Shown here in pieces: positions 1-6,764 of a stretch of DNA of 6,765 bases (position 1 is its first letter; each line of letters starts with the position of its first letter). This DNA is from Clostridia bacterium (GTDB lineage Bacteria; Bacillota; Clostridia; Oscillospirales; CAG-272), in NCBI GenBank assembly GCA_017556845.1, contig JAFYMA010000185.1, positions 1-6,765 on the forward strand, given 5' to 3'. The notes beneath the pieces were generated by a model. It had not been told where the DNA came from and made no database searches. It saw only the letters and a list, made by a program, of their open reading frames with translations. Position numbers and translations under genes: made by a program.

Positions 1-1
1 C

Positions 2-328
2 ATATGCCCTGCCTGCTCGTCAAGTGATCTTAAGGTGCTTCGCGGACGCATCAAGCGTTCGGGCTTATTTGAATTGAGCACAATGCTGCTTATCCCCGTT
101 TTAGCAATAGCATCGTCATTTATTTTTCTCATCATAGCGTCATTCATATTGCCGTACGATATGTTTGATCTTGTGTTGTGGCTTATCCTTATCGGAGGTA
201 TCATCGGCGGCGTTGCAGGCGATCTTATATCAAGGACCGTCGTTACAAGACGCAGACTGAGGCGTCATTTACCAAACGTATCTTACCGCTGCAACACCTG
301 CAAAAAGGTGTTTTTAGGCAAAAAATAA
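2..328 (+). CDS. Small two-helix membrane protein with split CxxC zinc-ribbon ends (5' partial)
   Basis: The frame is open to the left edge, so the start is probably just outside the window; 108 residues are visible. The first visible residues read ICPAC, and the C-terminus holds a second pair, CNTC, at about residues 97-100. Between them lie two hydrophobic segments, about residues 24-50 and 56-77, followed by an arginine-rich stretch (TRRRLRR). Two CxxC knuckles on either side of a membrane hairpin suggest a split zinc ribbon whose halves meet on the cytoplasmic face; this is inference. The GTG at 35 is a possible start, but it has no Shine-Dalgarno site and would discard the first CxxC. 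The stop lies 47 bases before the nucleotidase gene on the same strand. I do not recognise a named family and assign no function. Confidence 0.65.
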   Translation: MCPACSSSDLKVLRGRIKRSGLFELSTMLLIPVLAIASSFIFLIIASFILPYDMFDLVLWLILIGGIIGGVAGDLISRTVVTRRRLRRHLPNVSYRCNTCKKVFLGKK

Positions 329-375
329 GATCGTATCAGTTACTTCAAAGCAAACTTTAATACGGAGATTTTTTT

Positions 376-945
376 ATGAACGCAAGACAGTATATAGATT
401 TTTTAAGCAAGATAGAAAAGCTGAAATGCCACACACGCCACTCGTGGACAACGTGCGGAACACAGGAATCCGTTGCAGAGCATACGTGGCGGCTTGCAGT
501 TATGGCATTGCTTTGCAAGGACGAATATCCGACCCTTGACATTGACAAGGTAATAAAAATGTGTCTTATACACGATTTCGGTGAGGCGATAACGGGAGAC
601 GTTCCGTCATTTTACAAAACGGACGATCACGAAAAAAGGGAAGAAAACGCAATTACAGAGCTGCTCAGTACGCTTCCCGAAGCTACCGCCAAAGAGCTTT
701 CTTTACTGTTTGACGAGATGGCAAAATTGGAAAGCCCGGAAGCGAAGCTCTATAAGGCACTTGACAATATGGAAGCGGTCGTATCGCACAATGAGGCTGA
801 TATTTCCACCTGGATACCGCTTGAATACACGGAAAACCTCGTATACGGCGAGAAAAACTGCACCTGGTCGGAGTGGACGATGCAGCTTCGCGCACAGCTC
901 AGACGTGACAGTGAGGAAAAGATAAAGCGGGAAGGAAAGCTGTAA
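376..945 (+). CDS. HD-domain 5'-deoxynucleotidase, YfbR/HDDC2-like
   Basis: This 189-residue cytoplasmic protein belongs to the HD_3 phosphohydrolase group that includes E. coli YfbR and human HDDC2, which remove the phosphate from deoxynucleoside 5'-monophosphates using a divalent metal. Visible signature residues are His36 in ESVAEH, His66-Asp67 in LIHDFGE, Glu70, Asp75 in GDV and Asp130 in KALDNMEA. These match, in order and approximate spacing, the metal ligands and catalytic acids of YfbR. The length is close to the roughly 200 residues usual for the family. The ATG start has a GGAG site at 364-367, 8 bases upstream. It is the first gene of a tight operon, with the dehydrogenase starting 8 bases after its stop. 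A role in nucleotide-pool housekeeping is likely; the exact substrate is not shown by the sequence. Confidence 0.88.
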   Translation: MNARQYIDFLSKIEKLKCHTRHSWTTCGTQESVAEHTWRLAVMALLCKDEYPTLDIDKVIKMCLIHDFGEAITGDVPSFYKTDDHEKREENAITELLSTLPEATAKELSLLFDEMAKLESPEAKLYKALDNMEAVVSHNEADISTWIPLEYTENLVYGEKNCTWSEWTMQLRAQLRRDSEEKIKREGKL

Positions 946-953
946 AAACGAAA

Positions 954-2219
954 ATGTCAGATATACTTGAATTGATAAACAGTATGCAGGGTGAATGCTC
1001 CTGCGGAAGATCTCATTACACGTCCGTAAAGGACATACGCATAGGCTCAGGACTCGTTAACAGCGTCGGGCAGATACTCCGTGAAAACGGATTTCCCGAA
1101 AAGATCCTGCTCGTTGCCGATCAAAATACCTTAAAAGCCGCACACGGCATAGAAAAAAGCCTTGACGGCTTTGACGTGCAATACAAGATATACGATGATT
1201 TGAGAGTAGCTCAGGTAAAGCACGCAGAACAGCTTGAAGAGCTTATTAAAAACGAGGACATCGGAGTTTTGTCCGTCGGAACGGGCTCCGTCAACGATCC
1301 GTGCCGTCTTGCCGCCGCACGTCAGAACAAAATGCTTTGTATTTTCGCAACTGCTCCGTCAATGGACGGCTTTGCCTCGTACAGCTCACCGTTGGTGGAC
1401 AACGGCTTTAAGATGAGCTATCCTGCGGAAAGCCCGCGCGTTATAATAGGCGACACGAAAATACTTGCAAACGCCCCCGTTGAATTGAAATCGGCGGGCT
1501 TTGGCGATATGGTCGCAAAATACGTAGGACTTATCGACTGGCAGGTCTCTTCCCTTCTGACAAACGAGCCGTACTGCGAAAAGATCGCGCACTTAACGAA
1601 AAGTGCCGTTGACGAGCTTATGGAAATGGCAGATAAGGTAACTCAGAGCGATGAGCATACAGCAGGAAAGATATTTGAAGCGTTACTTAAAACGGGCATA
1701 GGAATGAGCTTTATGCAAAACTCCCGCCCTGCCAGCGGTGCTGAGCATATCGTATCGCATCTTATTGAATGTAAAGAATTAAAAAAAGGCATTGTCCCGA
1801 ATCTTCACGGAGACGACGTCGGAGTATGCACCCTTGAGGTGTTGAAGCATTACGAAAAGCTATCCCGTATAAAAAGCATCAAGGCTGAAAAGGAACACGT
1901 CAATTGGGACGACGTATATGAATATTACGGCGATATGGCTGAAAACGTGAAGGCTGTGAACCATCCTGAAAACATTGTTGACTGTGTAAGCGCCGAGCAT
2001 CTTATGCAGGTATGGGGTCAGATAACGGATATAATAAAGAGCTTTCCCTCTTACGAGGAATGTAAAACTGCTATGATAAAGGCAGGCTGTAAAATAACCG
2101 TCAGCGACATCGGAAAGGACCCTGAATTATTCTATTCGTGTATGAAATACTCGCCGTATATGAGAAAGCGTCTTACGCTTCTCAGGCTCGATAATATGAT
2201 AATAACGGAAAGCAGGTAA
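954..2219 (+). CDS. araM: sn-glycerol-1-phosphate dehydrogenase, AraM/EgsA type
   Basis: This 421-residue cytoplasmic enzyme of the iron-containing alcohol dehydrogenase superfamily should interconvert dihydroxyacetone phosphate and sn-glycerol 1-phosphate with NAD(P)H. The N-terminal half has the dinucleotide-binding region, with the glycine-rich GTGSVND at 109-115 and the family hallmark PSMDGFASYSSPL at 135-147. The metal site is complete: Asp185 in AGFGDMVAKY, His265 in SGAEHIVSH and His285 in LHGDDVG. The N-terminal CSCG is in a region that is cysteine-rich in other AraM-like proteins. The length is slightly above that of Bacillus subtilis AraM. The start is 8 bases after the nucleotidase stop; the best upstream site (AGGA, 933-936) is 17 bases away, so translational coupling is likely. 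In Bacillus the product feeds PcrB to make an archaeal-type ether lipid; no PcrB-like gene is in this window. Confidence 0.92.
   Translation: MSDILELINSMQGECSCGRSHYTSVKDIRIGSGLVNSVGQILRENGFPEKILLVADQNTLKAAHGIEKSLDGFDVQYKIYDDLRVAQVKHAEQLEELIKNEDIGVLSVGTGSVNDPCRLAAARQNKMLCIFATAPSMDGFASYSSPLVDNGFKMSYPAESPRVIIGDTKILANAPVELKSAGFGDMVAKYVGLIDWQVSSLLTNEPYCEKIAHLTKSAVDELMEMADKVTQSDEHTAGKIFEALLKTGIGMSFMQNSRPASGAEHIVSHLIECKELKKGIVPNLHGDDVGVCTLEVLKHYEKLSRIKSIKAEKEHVNWDDVYEYYGDMAENVKAVNHPENIVDCVSAEHLMQVWGQITDIIKSFPSYEECKTAMIKAGCKITVSDIGKDPELFYSCMKYSPYMRKRLTLLRLDNMIITESR
2211..2216 (+). promoter_or_regulatory. Ribosome binding site deciding the GTG start of the MocR gene
   Basis: AGCAGG lies inside the last codons of the dehydrogenase gene, 7 bases before the GTG at 2224. 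The translation from this GTG begins MKKDQPAYLAIYKRI, the expected opening of a GntR/MocR winged-helix domain, so no upstream extension is needed. Confidence 0.6.
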
Positions 2220-2223
2220 AAGG

Positions 2224-3285
2224 GTGAAAAAGGATCAGCCCGCGTATCTTGCCATATACAAGCGGATACGTGACGATATTGAAAACAACGTATATAAAAA
2301 CGGAGAAAAGCTGCCGTCAAAAAGGGTTTTGGCAGACGTATTCGGCGTAAGCGTCATAACGGTAGAGCACGCATACGGTCTTCTGGCAGACGAGGGATAT
2401 ATACGCTCCGAGCAAAGACGCGGGTATTTTGTAGTATACCGTACGGACAGTCATTTTTCGCATCCGGACATTGAGATCGTTCACGTAGGAGCGATCGTTT
2501 CTGCATCAAGCGAGGATATTCCGGCATCGGTATACGCAAAGGCTGTCCGCCGCGTGCTTATCGAGCACCGCGAAAGCATTTTACAGCGTTCGGCGGTCAA
2601 CGGCATTTTACCTTTGCGCAACGCAATATCAAAATATCTTTTGCGTAACAGAGGAATGCACGCCGAGCCCGATCAGATAATAATCGGCTCAGGTGCTGAA
2701 TATCTGTACGGTCTTATAGTAAAGACGCTCGGCAGAGATAAGATATACGCATACGAAGAGCCGTCGTACGAAAAGATAAGCAAGATATACGCATCCGAAA
2801 ACGTAAAAAGCGACCGATTAAAGCTCGTAAAAAACGGAATTGCCACATCGGAGCTTGAAAAAACGAAGGCAGACGTTCTGCACGTTACCCCGTACAGAAG
2901 CTATCCGAGCGGAGTTTCCGCAAGCGCATCAAAAAGGAAGGAATATTTAGCCTGGGCGCACAGAACGGGCGGAATAATAATAGAGGACGATTACGAATCG
3001 GAATTTACCGCATCGACCAAGGCAGAGGACACCTTGTACGCCCTTGACAACGGAGAAAGCGTGATATACGTAAACACCTTTTCAAAGACGGTTTCGCAGG
3101 CGATAAGAGTTGGGTATATGGTACTGCCTAAAACGCTTTTACCGATTTTTGAAAAGAAAGCGGGCTTTTACTCCTGCACCGTACCGACGCTTGACCAGCT
3201 TATATTGACCGACCTTATAAATAACGGTGATTTTGAGCGTCATTTAAACCGTGTACGCAGAAAAAACAGAAAAAAACAAAAATAA
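2224..3285 (+). CDS. MocR-type GntR regulator with C-terminally shortened aminotransferase-like domain
   Basis: This 353-residue protein joins an N-terminal GntR winged helix (about 5-72; LPSKRVLADVFGVS, then ITVEHAYGLLADEGYI) to a fold-type I aminotransferase-like domain (about 100-342). The PLP site is present: IIEDDYESEF at 252-261 gives the Asp that faces the pyridine nitrogen, and NTFSKTV gives the Schiff-base Lys288, followed by Arg295 in IRVGY. MocR proteins bind PLP and act as transcription factors rather than free aminotransferases. The usual length is about 450-500 residues; this one ends shortly after FERHLNRVRRKNRK with a lysine-rich tail, so the C-terminal small domain of roughly 100 residues is missing. 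The GTG start is 4 bases after the dehydrogenase stop, so it is the last gene of that operon. The target and ligand are unknown; control of its own operon is possible. Confidence 0.85.
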   Translation: MKKDQPAYLAIYKRIRDDIENNVYKNGEKLPSKRVLADVFGVSVITVEHAYGLLADEGYIRSEQRRGYFVVYRTDSHFSHPDIEIVHVGAIVSASSEDIPASVYAKAVRRVLIEHRESILQRSAVNGILPLRNAISKYLLRNRGMHAEPDQIIIGSGAEYLYGLIVKTLGRDKIYAYEEPSYEKISKIYASENVKSDRLKLVKNGIATSELEKTKADVLHVTPYRSYPSGVSASASKRKEYLAWAHRTGGIIIEDDYESEFTASTKAEDTLYALDNGESVIYVNTFSKTVSQAIRVGYMVLPKTLLPIFEKKAGFYSCTVPTLDQLILTDLINNGDFERHLNRVRRKNRKKQK

Positions 3286-3290
3286 AATTA

Positions 3291-3318
3291 CCCACAGACC
3301 GATCAGTCGGTTTGTGGG
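3291..3318. terminator. Hairpin terminator between convergent genes, probably bidirectional
   Basis: The stem arms 3291-3302 and 3307-3318 pair over 12 bases around the 4-base loop TCAG. One pair (3297/3312) is G-U in plus-strand RNA and C-A in minus-strand RNA. It lies 6 bases after the MocR stop and 37 bases after the minus-strand hydrolase stop. The plus strand has only a weak T stretch after the hairpin (AAATTTGCTTTT). The A-rich bases 3260-3290 become a strong U-rich tract in minus-strand RNA. Both operons could therefore end here, with the U tract favouring the minus strand. Confidence 0.78.
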
Positions 3319-3354
3319 AAATTTGCTTTTAACATCAAAGGAAAATCCGTATTT

Positions 3355-4272
3355 TTATTTTTTATCAGGCGATATATCGTTTTTTTCAAGCGTTGAATAA
3401 TCTATTGGGAAAGACAAGGTCTGTATAAGTCCTTTGCTTGCGATATAATGATATTTTACGCCCATATCCATCATCCATTGACGGACGAGTGTCGTCTGAT
3501 AAATGCCGTCTGCATTATTATATACCCAGATTGGTGTCGGCCACAGGCAGATCTTCGGATCTACCGTTTCGTATACCTGCCTTGTAACGCCGTTTTGTCC
3601 GTGGTGAGCCATCTGGACTATATCGCTTTTTATTCCGGCACCGTACGCATCAAGAAGTCTGTTACCCTCGAGAATATACGCATCGCCGAGAAACAGTACC
3701 GTCTGACCTTCAATATCGGCTCTGAAAATAAGCGACGTATCGTTTATATTATCCTCAGTACATTCATCACTGACGGTAAGAAGTATTTCGAGCGTTATAC
3801 CGTCTATATTGATAACGTCACCTGTGAAAACACTTTTGCCGTTTATTTTATCAAACGCACCCGACTCTGTAAATATATCGTACGCTTTTTTCACATCGTC
3901 ATACAGATATGAAAATCTGCCGTTTTCGACTCTGTCCATAAACTGCTTTGACGGTGCGTTAAGATAGATGCTTTTTACTTTTATCTTCTTACTTTCATCG
4001 TTTGCTATGATGATAAATTCATTGACGTGATCGTCGTGCAGATGCGTTAATATCCACGCTTCGACCTCGGGTATTTCCTTACCGCTTATTTTCTGAAGCT
4101 GTCCGTAAAGATAGCCGTTACTGTCAGGGCTTCCCGCACCGCCGCCGTCGATCACTATCAGCTTACCGCTTTTCGTTCTGATAACGTAGCAGTTCAGAAG
4201 CATATTGACATCGGGTGCTATCTGATAAAGCACAGCCGACGGCCTATTTTCCGCAATACCGTTCTTTTGCAT
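3355..4272 (-). CDS. MBL-fold metallo-hydrolase, ComEC-C-terminal-domain-like
   Basis: This 305-residue protein has the metallo-beta-lactamase fold and resembles the stand-alone relatives of the ComEC/Rec2 hydrolase domain. Visible motifs are LIVIDGGG at 39-46, the metal-binding THLHDDH (His77, His79, Asp81, His82), NDTSLIF at 177-183, LGDA with the bridging Asp197, and AHHGQNG with His223/His224. There is no signal peptide or membrane segment, so it is probably cytoplasmic. The start at 4272 is preferred over an upstream one at 4308 because AAGGAG sits 7 bases before it and the longer form would run 35 bases into the transporter gene. The ABC stop and this ATG are one base apart (TAAaATG), indicating translational coupling. 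The substrate cannot be inferred; phosphodiester or nucleic-acid hydrolysis is known for relatives. Confidence 0.85.
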   Translation of the reverse strand: MQKNGIAENRPSAVLYQIAPDVNMLLNCYVIRTKSGKLIVIDGGGAGSPDSNGYLYGQLQKISGKEIPEVEAWILTHLHDDHVNEFIIIANDESKKIKVKSIYLNAPSKQFMDRVENGRFSYLYDDVKKAYDIFTESGAFDKINGKSVFTGDVINIDGITLEILLTVSDECTEDNINDTSLIFRADIEGQTVLFLGDAYILEGNRLLDAYGAGIKSDIVQMAHHGQNGVTRQVYETVDPKICLWPTPIWVYNNADGIYQTTLVRQWMMDMGVKYHYIASKGLIQTLSFPIDYSTLEKNDISPDKK

Positions 4273-4273
4273 T

Positions 4274-6163
4274 TTACTGCTCCTTTTTTGAGCCTGTATA
4301 AAGTGCATAGTATACGCCCTGTTGCTCTAACAGATCATCGTGTGTGCCGCGCTCTATTATTCTGCCCTTGTCAAGCACCATAATAACGTCGGAATTACGC
4401 ACCGTTGACAGTCTGTGTGCGATAACGAATACCGTTCTGCCCTTCATAAGACTGTCCATACCTGCGGCAACTATTGCCTCAGTTCTCGTATCAATGCTTG
4501 ACGTTGCCTCGTCGAGTATCAATACGGGCGGGTCTGCAACTGCCGCACGCGCAATGGCGATAAGCTGTCTTTGTCCTTGCGAAAGGCTTGCGCCGTCCGC
4601 TGTAAGCATCGTGTCATATCCCTGCGGCAAGTGGCTGATAAAGTAATCAGCGTTAACGAGCTTTGCTGCTGCCCTTATCTCCTCGTCCGTTGCATCGAGT
4701 CTGCCGTATCTTATATTGTCGGCAACAGTACCCGTAAAAAGATGCGTTTCCTGCAAAACAACGCCGAGCGAACGGCGAAGATCCGATTTTTTGATCTTTT
4801 CGATATTGATGCCGTCATATCTTATCTTTCCGTCCTGAATATCGTAAAATCTGTTTATAAGATTCGTTATCGTCGTTTTACCGGCACCCGTTGCACCGAC
4901 GAAGGCGACCTTCTGACCGGGGCGCGCGTACATATTTATATCGTGCAAAACGATCTTTTCATCAGTATATCCGAAATCTACGTTTTCAAATACAACGTCA
5001 CCCGAAAGAAGCGTATACGTAACAGTCCCGTCTGCCTTGTGGGGATGGCGCCACGCCCATTTGCCCGTTCTTTCCTTCGTTTCCGTAATGACTCCGTTTT
5101 CATATTTACAGTTTACGAGCGTAACGTAGCCATCGTCCTGTTCAACGGGCTCATCAAGCAGGGCGAATACTCTTTCAGCGCCTGCAAGAGCCATAATTAT
5201 GGCATTTATCTGCTGTGATACCTGCGATATGGGCATATTGAACGTGCGTGTGAACTGCAAAAACGGAACGAGTGCTGCAAGCTCAAAGCCGCCTATGCCA
5301 TTTATCGCCATATATCCGCCGACTATCGCAACGATAACGTAGTTCAGATAGCCGAGGTTGCCCATAATGGGCATTACGACGTTTGCAAAGCCGTTTGCGT
5401 TTTTTGTCGTTTTGTAAAGCTCGTCATTCAATTTTCGGAACTCCTCTATGGAGTCCTCCTCGTGATTGAATATCTTTACTATCTTCTGTCCTTCGGACAT
5501 TTCCTCAACGTAGCCGTTTAACGCACCGAGATTCTTCTGCGTTGCACGGAAGAACCTTGCACTCTTTCCGCCGAGAAACCGTGTGAATATCACCGCAAAT
5601 ATGACGACCGTAAAGGCGACTGTGGCAAGTATGGGAGAAAGAATGAGCATAGCAATGACAGACGATATTATCGTTGCCGTTGAGGATATCATATTCGGTA
5701 TGCTCTGGCTTATGAGCTGGCGGAGCGTATCCGTATCGTTCGTATAAACGCTCATTATATCGCCGTGAGAATTTTTGTCAAAATACTTTATCGGCAGCTT
5801 CTGCATATGCTCAAACAGACTGTCTCTTATCTTTTTGAGCGTTCCCTGCGTTATATTTACCATTATGCGATTTGAAAGGAAAACGGAAATAACGCCAAGG
5901 CCGTACGCAAAAGCGACCTTCATTATCTCTCTGAACAGATCGTCAAACGTCGGAGGATCTATAACGGTGCTGTCGAGCATCGGGTCGATAAATTCGGAAA
6001 TAAGCTCCTTGAAGAACATCGTTCCGTAAGCCGTCGTGACCGCGCTTGTGATAAGGCACACAAGAACGATAAGGCAGGCAAACGGATAGTCCTTAATAAC
6101 GTATTTCAATACGCGCATTATCGTCGGAAAGGGGTTTTTCTTCTGCATTTTCATATTATTCAT
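4274..6163 (-). CDS. ABC exporter half-transporter, consensus-site subunit of a heterodimer (MdlB/TM288-like)
   Basis: This 629-residue type I (multidrug/lipid-like) exporter half has six membrane segments in about residues 20-320 and an ATPase domain from about 385. ATPase motifs are all present: Walker A GATGAGKT at 423-430, Q-loop Gln471 in VLQETHLF, signature LSQGQ at 527-531, Walker B with catalytic Glu552 in ILDEATSS, and switch His583 in IAHRL. A linker of about 50 residues (about 338-388), including GKWAWRHPHKADG, separates the two domains. Start choice: the ATG at 6163 has AGGGGG 9 bases upstream; a TTG at 6166 and ATGs at 6154 and 6148 are alternatives. The gene overlaps the upstream ABC gene by 8 bases, so the two halves are almost certainly co-translated into one heterodimer in the cytoplasmic membrane. 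The exported substrate cannot be told from sequence. Confidence 0.93.
   Translation of the reverse strand: MNNMKMQKKNPFPTIMRVLKYVIKDYPFACLIVLVCLITSAVTTAYGTMFFKELISEFIDPMLDSTVIDPPTFDDLFREIMKVAFAYGLGVISVFLSNRIMVNITQGTLKKIRDSLFEHMQKLPIKYFDKNSHGDIMSVYTNDTDTLRQLISQSIPNMISSTATIISSVIAMLILSPILATVAFTVVIFAVIFTRFLGGKSARFFRATQKNLGALNGYVEEMSEGQKIVKIFNHEEDSIEEFRKLNDELYKTTKNANGFANVVMPIMGNLGYLNYVIVAIVGGYMAINGIGGFELAALVPFLQFTRTFNMPISQVSQQINAIIMALAGAERVFALLDEPVEQDDGYVTLVNCKYENGVITETKERTGKWAWRHPHKADGTVTYTLLSGDVVFENVDFGYTDEKIVLHDINMYARPGQKVAFVGATGAGKTTITNLINRFYDIQDGKIRYDGINIEKIKKSDLRRSLGVVLQETHLFTGTVADNIRYGRLDATDEEIRAAAKLVNADYFISHLPQGYDTMLTADGASLSQGQRQLIAIARAAVADPPVLILDEATSSIDTRTEAIVAAGMDSLMKGRTVFVIAHRLSTVRNSDVIMVLDKGRIIERGTHDDLLEQQGVYYALYTGSKKEQ
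4280..4285 (-). promoter_or_regulatory. Ribosome binding site deciding the start of the MBL hydrolase
   Basis: On the minus strand AAGGAG lies 7 bases before the ATG at 4272, within the last codons of the ABC transporter gene. It settles the start against the in-frame ATG at 4308. Confidence 0.8.
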
Positions 6164-6764
6164 CAAAGTCAGCCCCCTTTATCTGAGATTCATATACCTC
6201 TTTGTATATTGCGTTGTTTTCAAGCAGCTCCTCGTGCGTGCCGACACCGTTTATCTTACCGTTATCAAGCACGATTATCATATCCGCGTGAGATACGGAT
6301 GATATTCTCTGAGCGATTATTATCTTCGTAACGTCGGGAATATACTCTGCAAACGCTTGACGGATCTTCGCGTCAGTCGCCGTATCGACGGCACTCGTGG
6401 AGTCGTCGAGAATAAGCACCTTGGGGCTTTTCAAAAGCGCTCTTGCAATACAAAGTCTTTGCTTCTGACCGCCCGATACGTTCGTGCCGCCTCTGTCTAT
6501 CACCGTATCGTATCCGTCCGGAAATGACATTCTAAAATCGTGCGCCTGAGCCGATATACACGCATTTACTATATCATCGTCCGTTGCATTCTTATTGCCC
6601 CAACGCAGATTTTCCTTTATCGTACCGGAGAAAAGCACGTTCTTCTGCAATACCATTGAAACGCTGTCACGAAGCGTATGAAGGCTGTAATCACGAACGT
6701 CAACGCCGCCGACCGTCACCTTACCGCACGTTACATCGTAAAGACGCGGGATAAGCTGAACGAA
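6156..6764 (-). CDS. ABC exporter half-transporter, degenerate-site subunit (TM287-like), C-terminal part only
   Basis: The frame is open to the right edge; the membrane domain and Walker A lie outside the window, and the GTG at 6719 is an internal valine codon, not a start. The visible 202 residues begin just after Walker A (FVQLIPRLYDV) and contain the Q-loop Gln40 in MVLQKNVLFSGT, the consensus signature VSGGQ at 96-100, Walker B in VLILDDSTSAVDT and the switch region IIAQRIS. Two catalytic positions are altered: Asp121 (codon 6402-6404) replaces the usual Glu, and Gln152 (codon 6309-6311) replaces the usual His. These changes mark the non-hydrolysing site of heterodimeric exporters such as TM287/288, so they look functional rather than decayed. 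The stop overlaps the start of the partner subunit gene by 8 bases. Confidence 0.92.
   Translation of the reverse strand, partial: FVQLIPRLYDVTCGKVTVGGVDVRDYSLHTLRDSVSMVLQKNVLFSGTIKENLRWGNKNATDDDIVNACISAQAHDFRMSFPDGYDTVIDRGGTNVSGGQKQRLCIARALLKSPKVLILDDSTSAVDTATDAKIRQAFAEYIPDVTKIIIAQRISSVSHADMIIVLDNGKINGVGTHEELLENNAIYKEVYESQIKGADFDE
6173..6178 (-). promoter_or_regulatory. Ribosome binding site for the second ABC subunit
   Basis: AGGGGG on the minus strand lies 9 bases before the ATG at 6163, inside the end of the upstream ABC gene. It supports the ATG at 6163 (or the adjacent TTG at 6166) over the later ATGs at 6154 and 6148. Confidence 0.6.

Noticed and set aside
35..37. GTG as the start of the left-edge membrane protein
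   Set aside because: No Shine-Dalgarno site precedes it, and the frame continues upstream with a CxxC that matches the C-terminal CxxC.
333..361. Possible promoter before the nucleotidase gene (TTTAAT at 356-361)
   Set aside because: There is no convincing -35 hexamer at the right distance, and the implied transcript start would fall on or just after the ribosome site at 364-367.
3258..3400. Frameshift at the A-rich end of the MocR gene hiding the missing domain
   Set aside because: One alternative frame stays open to about 3397, but its translation does not resemble an aminotransferase small domain and it runs through the terminator into the antisense of the hydrolase gene.
3448..3912. Plus-strand 154-codon open frame
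   Set aside because: It lies wholly antisense to the MBL hydrolase, whose motifs are clear, and its translation shows no recognisable domain; no ribosome site was seen.
4273..4308. Upstream start of the MBL hydrolase at 4308
   Set aside because: It would overlap the transporter by 35 bases; the extra residues (MHFIQAQKRSSK) are not part of the fold, and the start at 4272 has a strong ribosome site.
4344..4646. Plus-strand 100-codon open frame
   Set aside because: It is antisense to the Walker B and switch region of the ABC gene and has no independent support.
4571..5218. Plus-strand 215-codon open frame
   Set aside because: It is antisense to the ATPase domain and linker of the second ABC subunit. 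The translation is Arg/Cys-rich with no domain, as expected for a shadow frame.
6402..6404. Asp in place of catalytic Glu read as a decayed ABC gene
   Set aside because: It comes together with Gln for the switch His and with an LSQGQ signature in the partner subunit, the known functional pattern of heterodimeric exporters.
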